From JANPPS01 sp964242575 (GTDB lineage: Bacteria > Pseudomonadota > Alphaproteobacteria > Acetobacterales > Acetobacteraceae), in the NCBI GenBank assembly GCA_964242575.1, contig CAXTCN010000016.1:1-64000 (forward strand): a stretch of 64,000 nt of DNA, given 5' to 3'. Shown piece by piece: positions 52,087 to 61,870 of the stretch (position 1 is its first letter; each line of letters begins with the position of its first letter). Under the pieces are notes generated by a model. It was not told the DNA's origin. It was given only the letters and a program-made list of their open reading frames with translations, and did not search any database. Position numbers and translations under genes: made by a program.

Positions 52087-52200
52087 TATGCGCCCAAACT
52101 TGATATGTACCCGGGCCGGAACATCGGTCCACTAAAGCCATCCGGCGGGCGCATGGCCCACCCGCCGGGCACTGACAACGGGGCTGGGAGGATACGCTAA

Positions 52201-53133
52201 GTGTTCAGAACTCTATTGCTGGCCGGAGCGGCGCTCGTGCTCACCACCGTTGGCGTCAATGGCGCCTCTGCCAAGGAGCTCAAGGCGGTCGGCGTCACGG
52301 TCGGCTCGCTCGGCAACCCTTACTTCGTGACAGTCGGCAAGGGCGTGACCGACGCTGTGCGCGAGATCAACCCGCAGGCCAAGGTGACGGTGTCCTCGGC
52401 CGACTACGACCTCAACAAGCAGTTCACCCAGATCGACAACTTCATCGCCGCTGGCGTGGACCTGATTTTAGTGAACGCCGCCGACCCGCGCGCCATTGCT
52501 CCGGCCATCAAGCGGGCGCAAGCCGCCGGCATCGTCGTGATGGGCGTGGACGTGGCCGCCGCTGGGGCGGACGCCACGGTGCAAACCAACAACACTCAGG
52601 CCGGCGAGATCGCCTGCGAGTACATGGCCAACGCCATCGGCCGCAAGGGCAACGTCATCATCCAGAACGGGCCGCAGGTGTCGGCGGTGATCGACCGGGT
52701 GAATGGCTGCAAGCGCGTGCTCAGCGGCCATCCGGACATCAAGCTGCTGTCCTCGGACCAGGACGCTAAAGGCTCGCGCGACGGCGGGCTGAACGTGATG
52801 CAGGGCTACCTCACGCGATTCCCCAGCATCCAAGGCGTGTTCGCCATCAATGACCCGCAGGCTATCGGCAGCGACCTTGCGGCCAAGCAACTCAACCGGA
52901 CCGGCATCGTCATCACCTCAGTGGACGGCGCGCCTGACATCGTCGGCGCCCTAAAGGGTCAGACGCAGATCCAGGCGTCCGCCAGCCAGGACCCGTACGC
53001 GATGGGCAAGCTCGCGGTGGAGACCGGCTACAAAATCATGAACGGCACCAAACCGGAGGACCCGATGATCCTGATGCCGTCGCAACTGGTGACGCGGGAC
53101 AACGTCGGCAGCTACCAGGGCTGGACCCGCTGA
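52201..53133 (+). CDS. Periplasmic sugar-binding protein (RbsB/FrcB-like)
   Basis: A 310-residue type-1 periplasmic binding protein. The Sec signal (L-L-L-A-G-A-A-L-V-L-T-T-V-G-V-N-G-A-S-A) is followed by the mature K-E-L-K-A-V-G-V-T-V-G-S-L-G-N-P-Y-F. Ligand residues typical of the family appear in V-N-A-A-D-P-R-A-I, G-V-D-V-A-A-A-G-A and A-I-N-D-P-Q-A-I-G. The start is GTG 52201, with GGGAGGA eight bases upstream. A 114-base gap from the permease gene could carry an additional promoter. G-N-P-Y-F with a downstream fructokinase-like gene hints at fructose or an allied sugar. Confidence 0.92.
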   Translation: MFRTLLLAGAALVLTTVGVNGASAKELKAVGVTVGSLGNPYFVTVGKGVTDAVREINPQAKVTVSSADYDLNKQFTQIDNFIAAGVDLILVNAADPRAIAPAIKRAQAAGIVVMGVDVAAAGADATVQTNNTQAGEIACEYMANAIGRKGNVIIQNGPQVSAVIDRVNGCKRVLSGHPDIKLLSSDQDAKGSRDGGLNVMQGYLTRFPSIQGVFAINDPQAIGSDLAAKQLNRTGIVITSVDGAPDIVGALKGQTQIQASASQDPYAMGKLAVETGYKIMNGTKPEDPMILMPSQLVTRDNVGSYQGWTR

Positions 53134-53152
53134 TCCCACGCACCCGGCCACG

Positions 53153-54148
53153 GTGAGCTTTGTGGCCGAAATCATTTGCCTGGGCGAGTTGCTGATCGAC
53201 TTCGTGCCGGTCAGCAACGGTGGCGGCCCTGGCGGCACCGAGCTGTTCCAGAAAGTGGCGGGGGGTGCGCCCGCCAACGTCGCGGTCGGCCTGGCCCGGC
53301 TTGGGGTCCCCAGCGGCTTCATGGGCCAGGTCGGCGCGGACGGCTTCGGACGGTTCCTGGCCACGACCCTGGAGAGTGCCGGGGTGAACGTGTCGCCGCT
53401 GCGGTTCACCACCAAGGCGAACACCACGCTCGCGTTCGTATCATTGGCGCCCGACGGCGAGCGCGAGTTCCTGTTTTACCGCGACCCGGGCGCAGACATG
53501 CTGTTCGCGCCGGCGGACGTGGACGAGGCGGCGATCAGCCGCGCCAAGGGGCTGCATTTCGGCTCTCTCAGCCTGATTGCCGAGCCGTGCCGGGCCGCGA
53601 CGCTGCACGCGGTCACGGTCGCACGGCGGCATGGGCTGCACATCAGCTACGACCCGAACCTGCGCCTGGCGCTATGGCCTGACGCCGAGGCAGCCCGCGC
53701 CGGTATGCGCCTGGGCATGCAGCACGCCGAAATCGTAAAGATCAGCGAGGAAGAGGTGCAGTTCCTCACCGGCCAGCACGACCTGGTGACCGGCGCCCGC
53801 GCGCTTTGGCATGACGGCATGGCGCTCATGGCCGTGACCCGCGGTTCGGGCGGCTGCCACTGGCTGACGCGTGACGCTGATGGCGCAGTGCCGGGCTTTG
53901 CAGTATCGGCGGTGGACACCACCGGGGCCGGGGACGCGTTCATGGCCGGCCTGCTGGCTGGGCTGCACGGCCAACCCGACGCGCTGGCCGACCTGGCGGC
54001 GCTCGATGCAGTGTGCCGCTTCGCCAACGCCATGGGCGCGATCACCACGACGTCCCGGGGCGCCATCCCGGCGCTGCCGGACCGCCGGGCCGTTGAGGCT
54101 TTCCTGGCCGCGCACCACCCTGCACAGACGCCGGGCGCAGCGGCCTAG
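53153..54148 (+). CDS. PfkB-family sugar kinase (fructokinase-like)
   Basis: A 331-residue ribokinase-fold kinase. The N-terminal I-I-C-L-G-E-L-L-I-D-F and G-G-A-P-A-N-V-A-V-G-L-A-R-L-G are PfkB signature 1; D-T-T-G-A-G-D-A-F-M-A-G-L is signature 2, with the catalytic Asp. The start is GTG 53153, or GTG 53162 at the next in-frame V. In the setting of an Rbs-type importer it should phosphorylate the imported sugar: fructose is the likeliest, ribose or 2-keto-3-deoxygluconate the alternatives. Its gene follows the binding protein by 19 bases. C-terminal 10 residues are Pro/Ala-rich. Confidence 0.9.
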   Translation: MSFVAEIICLGELLIDFVPVSNGGGPGGTELFQKVAGGAPANVAVGLARLGVPSGFMGQVGADGFGRFLATTLESAGVNVSPLRFTTKANTTLAFVSLAPDGEREFLFYRDPGADMLFAPADVDEAAISRAKGLHFGSLSLIAEPCRAATLHAVTVARRHGLHISYDPNLRLALWPDAEAARAGMRLGMQHAEIVKISEEEVQFLTGQHDLVTGARALWHDGMALMAVTRGSGGCHWLTRDADGAVPGFAVSAVDTTGAGDAFMAGLLAGLHGQPDALADLAALDAVCRFANAMGAITTTSRGAIPALPDRRAVEAFLAAHHPAQTPGAAA

Positions 54149-54182
54149 AGCGCGCCGTTACAGCAAGGTCCGGCCGCCCCGC

Positions 54183-54788
54183 TCAGATGCGACGCCGGAT
54201 CACGCCTAGTCCGAACAGGCCGGCGCCGAGCAACGCCAGGGTGGCCGGCTCGGGAACTGCGGTCATGCCGATGGTCGCGGTGAACGTGACATCGCCGGCC
54301 GCGGTCAAGGCGAAGTCGCCAGCGTCGGTGGAAAAGGCCAAGCCCGGGCGGAACACCGCTGGCCCCACTACTGGACCAATCGCGCTGCGTAGGTCGTAAG
54401 TGGCGAAGGCGCTGCCATTTGTGGCGAGGATGTAGGTCTGGCCGTTCTGGTCCACGCTGGGGTCACGGCTGATTGCGCCGATGCCGACCCCGCCCATTCC
54501 CTGGAAGTCGAAAGCCGACTGGCCGCCGGCGTTGAACGTGGCAGGGGCGCCTTGCGCGACAGTGACCGACGCGGCGCCGACTGGGTTGGTGACGAAGCCC
54601 GGTATCGGGTTCACAACGCCATTGGTGTCCGCGACGAAGCGCAACGTAATCTGGCTGTTGGTGAACGACGTGGCGCCCAACGTGCCGCTTGCGACCGTCG
54701 TTTCGGTGTAGGTGATCGGCACTGCCGCGGCCTGCCCGATGACGAGCAGGCTAAGGGCGGCAACGGACATCGCAAAGGTATAGCGCAA
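54183..54788 (-). CDS. PEP-CTERM sorting-domain protein
   Basis: A 201-residue secreted protein ending in a textbook PEP-CTERM signal: V-P-E-P-A-T-L-A-L-L-G-A-G-L-F-G-L-G followed by a basic tail (I-R-R-R-I). An N-terminal Sec signal (A-L-S-L-L-V-I-G-Q-A-A-A) precedes a Thr/Ser/Gly-rich beta domain of about 145 residues with no known fold. It is expected to be cut by an exosortase and placed in the envelope or exopolysaccharide. The start appears to be TTG 54788 with GGAGA upstream (ATG 54770 is the alternative). No exosortase (EpsH) gene is in the window. Confidence 0.85.
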   Translation of the reverse strand: MRYTFAMSVAALSLLVIGQAAAVPITYTETTVASGTLGATSFTNSQITLRFVADTNGVVNPIPGFVTNPVGAASVTVAQGAPATFNAGGQSAFDFQGMGGVGIGAISRDPSVDQNGQTYILATNGSAFATYDLRSAIGPVVGPAVFRPGLAFSTDAGDFALTAAGDVTFTATIGMTAVPEPATLALLGAGLFGLGVIRRRI

Positions 54789-55030
54789 ATTATTCTCCGT
54801 GAACTGGCATTACTTGGTGCGTAACCTGATATATAGCCTGTGCGTAGCTAATCCGGAGTCTAGCAAGTATGCTTGTAAGTACTTTACATAAACACCACGC
54901 CTCAACAAGTGCGGTCTTCTGGACGTACTTAGACCTTGTTTGAGGATGTGTAAGAGCAGCTAGGTTTTTTCTAGTGCTCAGGATTACTTTTATTAGGTGC
55001 AACGGACAGTTTGCCACTAAGCTTGGCCTA

Positions 55031-55044
55031 GAACCGTACGGTTC
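55031..55044. repeat. 14-bp perfect palindrome
   Basis: GAACCGTACGGTTC is fully self-complementary. It is flanked by GGCCT (55025-55029) and AGGCC, a second, looser layer of symmetry. Its role is unknown; the CGTACGGTTC half resembles part of a group II intron domain V, but the rest of that structure is missing. Confidence 0.35.
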
Positions 55045-55070
55045 ACGCCAGGCCGTGCTGCTGGGACCAG

Positions 55071-55087
55071 TCAGCCGAACAGGCTGA
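55071..55087 (-). terminator. Hairpin after the PAP2 gene
   Basis: TCAGCC (55071-55076) and GGCTGA (55082-55087) form a six-base stem with a GAACA loop, directly downstream of the PAP2 stop on the minus strand. No T-run, so a weak or Rho-assisted terminator. Confidence 0.4.
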
Positions 55088-55092
55088 ACCCT

Positions 55093-55845
55093 TCAAAGTT
55101 CGCCGGAGGACGTGTCTTCCGTCTCGACTTGGCCGCGCTGCTGCAGCCACAGCATGCCGATCCAGCACAGCAATGCCCATCCCGCGCCCCCGACCCACCC
55201 CGCCAGCACGTCGGTCGGCCAGTGCACGCCGAGATAGACCCGGCTTACCCCGACAATCAGCGTCAGCAGCCCCGCGATGGCCAGGAAGTAGGCTTTGACG
55301 CGGCGCCGGGCCTGCGTGCGGGCGAGCAACGCGCCGAGGGTGAGGTAAACCACGGCCGACAGCATGGCGTGGCCGGAGGGGAAGCTCTGGCTATAGACGA
55401 CCTGGCCGTGCGGAACCAATTCGGGGCGTGGCCGCGCGAAGCCCCACTTCAACGCGTAGCTGAGCAGCAGGCCCGTCAAGACCGCGACCATGACCGCCAC
55501 CGCGGCGTGGCGCTTGCGCGTCAGAACCAGGAAGCCGATCACGCCGAGGGTCACAGTGGCGAGGACGCCCGTGCTGCCGAGCGCGGTGAAGTCGCGCATC
55601 GTTTCCTCTAGCCAACGTGGCCCGATGGGATCGGACGGGTCGGCGGCGCTGCGCAGGCTGAGCAGGACGCGCGTGTCGAGGGCGCGCGTGTCGCCCTCGA
55701 CCACCTCCGCCGCGAGCATGGCGAAGGCGAACAGGCCGGCGGCGACCGCCAGCATTGCGCTGAGCACGCCCAGTTCCTGCCGCACCAGCCAGCCACGGAC
55801 CCCGCTTGGCAGCAACCGTGCCAATCTATTACGGTATGTTATCAA
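55093..55845 (-). CDS. PAP2-family membrane phosphatase
   Basis: A 250-residue integral membrane lipid phosphatase with about six hydrophobic spans. The three PAP2 motifs are present: K-W-G-F-A-R-P-R-P, P-S-G-H-A-M and S-R-V-Y-L-G-V-H-W-P-T-D-V, with the catalytic His pair. It may act on phosphatidic acid, PGP or undecaprenyl pyrophosphate on the periplasmic side. TTG 55845 with GAGGG close upstream is the start; no ATG lies near. Divergent from the PlsC-type gene 87 bases away, so it may belong functionally to the envelope-lipid cluster. Substrate unresolved. Confidence 0.88.
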   Translation of the reverse strand: MITYRNRLARLLPSGVRGWLVRQELGVLSAMLAVAAGLFAFAMLAAEVVEGDTRALDTRVLLSLRSAADPSDPIGPRWLEETMRDFTALGSTGVLATVTLGVIGFLVLTRKRHAAVAVMVAVLTGLLLSYALKWGFARPRPELVPHGQVVYSQSFPSGHAMLSAVVYLTLGALLARTQARRRVKAYFLAIAGLLTLIVGVSRVYLGVHWPTDVLAGWVGGAGWALLCWIGMLWLQQRGQVETEDTSSGEL

Positions 55846-55932
55846 TTTGCCCTCGTTCCTGCTGGGTGGGACAATGGACGTGCGCCCTGAACCGATCCAG
55901 CGGAAATGGGGTTACAAGGTAGAAGGAGCGCC

Positions 55933-56700
55933 ATGCACACCCCAGCTGCCGCCTGGACCCACCGCCTGCCGACGCCGTTGCGCATCCTGTGCGAGCACGC
56001 GGCGTTCGCGCTGATCCTGGCAATCCTGGGAGTCGTGTTCCTGTCCGCCAGCGCGTTCGGCGCCGTCATGGTCTGCGTGCTGCCGCTCCGGTGGCAGGCG
56101 CCATGCGGGCAGGCGGTCATCCGCGGCGGGTTCCGCCTCTCGTTGCTGTGCATGCGCGCCACCGGGCTGGTGCGGCTGGACCTGTCGGCGCTCGACGCCT
56201 TGCAAAACGAGCGGGGGCTCGTGATAGCGCCGAACCATCCGTCGTTGCTGGATGTCATGCTGGTGGCGTCCCGCGTGCCGCATGTTGTGTGCATCACCAA
56301 GGCCGGGCTGTGGGATAACCCGCTGCTGGGCGGCAGCGCGCGGCTGGCGGGCTATATCCGCAACGATGCGCCGCTGCCGCTGGTGCGCCGCGCCGGGGCG
56401 GCGCTGCGGAACGGCGCCAACCTGCTGATCTTTCCAGAGGGCACGCGCACCCCGCGTCCGCCCGTCGGGCCGTTCAAAGGCGGCTTCGCCTTGATGGCGC
56501 GCAACGCCGGCGCGGACGTGCAGACCGTGTTCATCGAGGCCAACACCGACTATTTGCGCAAGGGTTGGCCGCTGTTCCGCATGCCGCCTCTCCCGCTGGC
56601 CTACCGCGTCCGGCTCGGCCGGCGGTTCAGCGTGGACGGTCCGCTCGACGCGGCCATGGAACGGCTGGAGGCTTATTACGCCGCGGAACTGGGCGGGTGA
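55933..56700 (+). CDS. 1-acyl-glycerol-3-phosphate acyltransferase family protein
   Basis: A 255-residue PlsC-family lysophospholipid acyltransferase. Motif I is I-A-P-N-H102-P-S-L-L-D107 (the HX4D site) and motif III is I-F-P-E-G-T-R-T-P. A hydrophobic N-terminal segment (about 24-50) anchors it in the inner membrane. AAGGAG precedes ATG 55933. Its TGA overlaps the GTG of the glycosyltransferase gene (GTGA), so both are translated together. Because the gene is coupled to GT2, deacetylase and methyltransferase genes, it may build a special glycolipid rather than bulk phosphatidic acid. Confidence 0.88.
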   Translation: MHTPAAAWTHRLPTPLRILCEHAAFALILAILGVVFLSASAFGAVMVCVLPLRWQAPCGQAVIRGGFRLSLLCMRATGLVRLDLSALDALQNERGLVIAPNHPSLLDVMLVASRVPHVVCITKAGLWDNPLLGGSARLAGYIRNDAPLPLVRRAGAALRNGANLLIFPEGTRTPRPPVGPFKGGFALMARNAGADVQTVFIEANTDYLRKGWPLFRMPPLPLAYRVRLGRRFSVDGPLDAAMERLEAYYAAELGG

Positions 56701-57431
56701 CGCACCTGGTGCTGATCCCCAGCTACAACTCCGGCCCGGCGCTCGCGCGCACCGTCACGGGCGCGCTTATGGCGTGGCAGCCGGTCTGGGTGGTGGTGGA
56801 CGGCAGCACCGACGGTTCCGCGGACGCCTTGCAGCCGCATCCCGCGCTGCGCGTCATGCGGCTGCCGCGGAACCGTGGCAAGGGCGCGGCCGTGCTGCAT
56901 GGCCTGCAACAAGCGGCGGCGGCCGGGTTCAGCCACGCGCTGGTGATGGACGCGGACGGGCAGCACGACGCGGCGAGCATCGGGCGGTTCATGCAAGCCT
57001 CGCTCGCGGCACCGGACGCGCTGGTGCTGGGCGTGCCGCAGTTCGGGCCGGAGGCGCCGAGGCTGCGCGTGCGCGGACGGCGCATCTCCAACTGGTGGGC
57101 CGGGCTGGAAACGCTGTGGGCCGGGATCGGCGACAGCCTGTTCGGCTTCCGGGTTTATCCCATCGCGCCGCTCCGGGCCGCCATGGAGGGCACTCGCTGG
57201 ATGCGCCGCTACGACTTCGACGCCGAGGCGGCGGTGCGCCTGGTGTGGCGCGGGCTGCCGGTGCTGAACTTGCCAGCGCCGGTGCGCTACCCTGATACGG
57301 CGTCCGGCGGGGTGTCGCATTTCCGTTATGTCCGGGACAACGCCCTGCTCACCTGGATGCATATGCGGCTGGTGCTGGGCGCGGCGCTGCGGTTGCCCCG
57401 GCTGCTCGCGCGGCGGCTGGATAACCGCTGA
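56697..57431 (+). CDS. Family 2 glycosyltransferase
   Basis: A 244-residue GT2 enzyme of the GT-A fold: L-V-L-I-P-S-Y-N-S-G at the N-terminus, the V-V-D-G-S-T-D-G-S motif and the metal-binding M-D-A-D-G-Q-H-D. No membrane span, although the last 40 residues are basic and hydrophobic and may sit on the membrane. GTG 56697 overlaps the acyltransferase stop by four bases. The last 83 bases overlap the end of the converging deacetylase gene. Donor unknown; glucosyl- or dolichyl-phosphate-type GT2 enzymes look similar. Confidence 0.88.
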   Translation: MTHLVLIPSYNSGPALARTVTGALMAWQPVWVVVDGSTDGSADALQPHPALRVMRLPRNRGKGAAVLHGLQQAAAAGFSHALVMDADGQHDAASIGRFMQASLAAPDALVLGVPQFGPEAPRLRVRGRRISNWWAGLETLWAGIGDSLFGFRVYPIAPLRAAMEGTRWMRRYDFDAEAAVRLVWRGLPVLNLPAPVRYPDTASGGVSHFRYVRDNALLTWMHMRLVLGAALRLPRLLARRLDNR

Positions 57432-58341
57432 ACGGCTGGTCCAGCGGCACGGCCACCAGGCCACGGGCCTCCATCGCCGCCAGCAGGCCCGGCAATACCT
57501 CCAGCACCACGGGCCGCCCGCCAAAGCCGCCATCATGCAGCAGCAGCACGTCCCCGCCGCGCAGCCCGTGCAGCAGCCGCGCCAGCGCCCGGCCCGGGTC
57601 CTGCCGCACGCCGTCCAACGCGCGCCGGGTCCACGACACATGCAGCAACCCGGCGTGGTGCAGCACCGGGTCCAGCAACGGGCTACGCAGCCCGGCCGGC
57701 GCGCGAAGGAACCGCGGGGCGCGGCCGGTCAGTTGGGTCAGCAACGCCTGCGCCGCCGCGACCTCCCTCCGCTGGCCGGCCAACCCCAGGCAGGCGAACA
57801 GCGGCAGGTGCCGCCAGGTGTGGTTCTCCACCTGATGCCCCCGGCGCACGATTTCCCGGACTAGCCCTGGATGCTGCGCGGCCCGGCGGCCGATCAGGAA
57901 GAAGCTGGCTTGCGCCCCGTGCCGGTCCAGGATGTCCAGCACCGCCGGCGTCACGTCCGGGTCCGGCCCGTCGTCGAAGGTGAGCGCAACTTCGCCTCTA
58001 TGCGCTCGCTCAGGTGGCAGCCGGGTGATGGTGCGGCCGAGCAACTGGCTGCTGGGCCACAGGCCGAACGCGGCTAGCAGCAGGTGGCTACCGGCGAGCG
58101 CGGCCAGCACCCAGGGCCAATTGGTGGGCGAGGCCAGCAGTGCCGCGGGGGCTAGGACATGGGCTGCTATGGCGGCGGCTGGGCCAGGGCGCGGCGTCCA
58201 ACGAGGGCCAGGCAACCGCCACTCGTCCGGCGCTAGCACACTGTTGCCCTGCCATCCCGCACGAGGGCGTAAGCTGTCGCGGACGTCCAACCGTCTCACT
58301 TCCTGAGTTGCGAGCCACTTACTTATACGTTCATCTCGCAT
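57349..58341 (-). CDS. NodB-type polysaccharide deacetylase
   Basis: A 330-residue carbohydrate esterase family 4 protein with an N-terminal membrane-anchor region (about 55-110, two hydrophobic stretches). NodB motif 1 is L-T-F-D-D-G-P-D, motif 2 is the H-x-W-x-H element E-N-H-T-W-R-H-L-P, motif 3 is R-A-P-A-G, and motif 5 is L-L-L-H-D-G. It should remove N- or O-acetyl groups from a glycan or glycolipid at the periplasmic face. Its last 83 bases overlap the GT2 gene tail to tail. The ribosome-binding site before ATG 58341 is weak. Confidence 0.85.
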   Translation of the reverse strand: MRDERISKWLATQEVRRLDVRDSLRPRAGWQGNSVLAPDEWRLPGPRWTPRPGPAAAIAAHVLAPAALLASPTNWPWVLAALAGSHLLLAAFGLWPSSQLLGRTITRLPPERAHRGEVALTFDDGPDPDVTPAVLDILDRHGAQASFFLIGRRAAQHPGLVREIVRRGHQVENHTWRHLPLFACLGLAGQRREVAAAQALLTQLTGRAPRFLRAPAGLRSPLLDPVLHHAGLLHVSWTRRALDGVRQDPGRALARLLHGLRGGDVLLLHDGGFGGRPVVLEVLPGLLAAMEARGLVAVPLDQPFSGYPAAARAAGATAAPRPAPAAYASR

Positions 58342-58565
58342 TGGAAAAAGCCTGAGTTTGGCTCTTACCCGGCCATTACAAATGTTTAAGGTTCGATCCA
58401 GAAAGACCTCCGCACGTTTCTGGTTTCGGTCCTGTTCGCAAACCGTCCGCGTAAAACGCTGAAGTATATTTGGCTCAGCATCAGTTCGTTATGCTCACCG
58501 AAACGGGCTTCCCATCCGCACCCGCCCTTGGCACGGTTGTTTCCGATGCCCTGTCAAACCCAACC

Positions 58566-59291
58566 ATGACCGCCGGGCTGGACCGGCTCACGCCCGCCGA
58601 GCGCGAAGCAGTGCTGGACCAGGTGGCCGAGCGCTACGCCCACGGCAGCCGGTTCACCCGGCGTTATGTCGCGGCCAAGCTGCGGTCGGACCCCGTGCAC
58701 CGCATGGTGCTGGAGCTGGCCGCGGACGAAGGGTTCGGCAGCGTGCTGGACGTAGGGTGCGGCCGGGGGCAGTTGGCGCTCGCGCTGCTGGAGGCAGGCG
58801 GCGCGCGGCGCGTGCTGGGGCTGGACCGCTCAGAGGCGGCGCTGCTGGAGGCGCGGCGCGCGGCGGGCGGGCTTGCGTTCCGGGCGGAGCGGCAGGACCT
58901 GATGCAGCCCACGCCGCTGCCGCCCGCCGACACCGTATTGCTGGTCGACGTGCTGTACCAACTGCCCACCCCGGCGCAAGACGACCTATTGCGCCGGGTC
59001 GCGGTGGCGGCGAAGCGGCGGGTGCTGATCCGCACGCTGGACCCGGACCGCGGCTTGCGCAGCCGATTCGCGCTCATGCTGGAGCGGGTGGCGCGGCTGG
59101 GCTGGCCGAACGCCGGCGCCGTGGTGAATGCGCGTCCCGTGGCGGCGCTGATGGCGACCCTGGAGGCGGACGGGTTCGAGTGGACCACAACGCCGTGCTG
59201 GCAGGGAACGCCGTTCGCCAACGTGCTCATCACCGCACGGCGGATCAGCGAAGTCCGGCTCCATCCGACACCTGGGCGCGCAACGCCCTAA
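58566..59291 (+). CDS. Class I SAM-dependent methyltransferase
   Basis: A 241-residue Rossmann-fold methyltransferase. The SAM motif is S-V-L-D-V-G-C-G-R-G-Q-L, followed by motif II G-L-D-R-S-E-A-A-L and V-L-L-V-D-V-L-Y-Q-L. The N-terminal helix L-T-P-A-E-R-E-A-V-L-D-Q-V-A-E-R-Y is typical of methyltransferases in aryl-polyene/envelope-lipid clusters. ATG 58566 is chosen because homology begins there; ATG 58491 is an alternative. No strong ribosome-binding site. Its last 47 bases overlap the converging MlaC-type gene. Acceptor unknown. Confidence 0.85.
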   Translation: MTAGLDRLTPAEREAVLDQVAERYAHGSRFTRRYVAAKLRSDPVHRMVLELAADEGFGSVLDVGCGRGQLALALLEAGGARRVLGLDRSEAALLEARRAAGGLAFRAERQDLMQPTPLPPADTVLLVDVLYQLPTPAQDDLLRRVAVAAKRRVLIRTLDPDRGLRSRFALMLERVARLGWPNAGAVVNARPVAALMATLEADGFEWTTTPCWQGTPFANVLITARRISEVRLHPTPGRATP

Positions 59292-59853
59292 GCAGCGCCT
59301 CGATGTCGCCACCGTTGCGTGTAAGAAACGAGGTGTAGTCGCTGCGCTGCGCCAGCCGGAGGCTCATGCCCTCCGCCACCACATCGGCGATGCGTGGGGC
59401 GCCCGCGTCGCTCGTGACCAACCAGGCGACGCTCACCGCCTTGTTGCTGGGCCGGTCGATGGTGGTCGGGACCACGATGCCCTCGTCCCGCACCTCCGGA
59501 CGGCCGACGGTGATGCGCGCGGGCTGGCCCTGATACTCGCCCAGCCGCCCAGCGACGCTGTTGACCAGCACCAAGCGGAACAGTTGCAGGTACTCCTGCT
59601 GCTGCGCGGGCGTGGCGGCGCGCCAAAACCGGCCAAGGCAGAACCGCGCCACGCCGTCCACGTCCACGACCTCCGCCATGAACGGCGCCAGCGCGCGGCG
59701 CTTCTCGGCTAGCGTGCCGACGCCGCCGATGGTCTGGGTGAGGCGGCCGCCGGCGCTGCGGATGAACTCGGCCGCCTGTTGCGGCGTGGTTTCCGCGGCA
59801 ACGGGCCACGTCAGCAAAACTAGGGCGAGAAAAAGGACGCGGCGTGGGAGCAT
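59245..59853 (-). CDS. MlaC/Ttg2D/HpnM-type phospholipid-binding protein
   Basis: A 202-residue periplasmic lipid-shuttle protein (toluene tolerance Ttg2 family). A Sec signal (V-L-F-L-A-L-V-L-L-T-W-P-V-A-A) is followed by the family pattern F-M-A-E-V-V-D-V-D-G-V-A-R-F-C-L-G-R-F-W and L-F-R-L-V-L-V. Related to MlaC, which moves phospholipids across the periplasm, and to HpnM of hopanoid clusters. AGGAAA precedes ATG 59853. No Mla ATPase or permease is nearby. Ends inside the methyltransferase gene by 47 bases. Probably helps to move the lipid made by this cluster; inference only. Confidence 0.85.
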   Translation of the reverse strand: MLPRRVLFLALVLLTWPVAAETTPQQAAEFIRSAGGRLTQTIGGVGTLAEKRRALAPFMAEVVDVDGVARFCLGRFWRAATPAQQQEYLQLFRLVLVNSVAGRLGEYQGQPARITVGRPEVRDEGIVVPTTIDRPSNKAVSVAWLVTSDAGAPRIADVVAEGMSLRLAQRSDYTSFLTRNGGDIEALLRALRAQVSDGAGLR

Positions 59854-59931
59854 GATGCTTTCCTGCGATATGACGCAGGACCTTGCCATGGAACGCTGCC
59901 GCAGATGAACTCCTACCGGGTCACCAAACCG

Positions 59932-61035
<1,104 letters not shown>

Positions 61036-61046
61036 GATGCGTCTCC

Positions 61047-61868
<822 letters not shown>

Positions 61869-61870
61869 GG

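Larger units (their letters stand above)
54789..55092. other. AT-richer intergenic region with several stem-loops
   Basis: About 300 bases with no gene, and the most structured non-coding stretch in the window. CTCAACAAG (54901-54909) pairs with CTTGTTTGAG (54935-54944) with one bulge. GAGCAGCTAG (54954-54963) pairs with CTAGTGCTC (54971-54979) around a T-rich loop. A 14-base palindrome lies at 55031-55044 and a hairpin at 55071-55087. It also carries the promoter of the PEP-CTERM gene. It could encode a structured RNA. Confidence 0.45.

Noticed and set aside
55031..55044. Group II intron domain V
   Set aside because: Only a 14-bp palindrome resembles one side of the stem; the 34-nt structure with its bulge and GAAA loop is absent and no reverse transcriptase is present.
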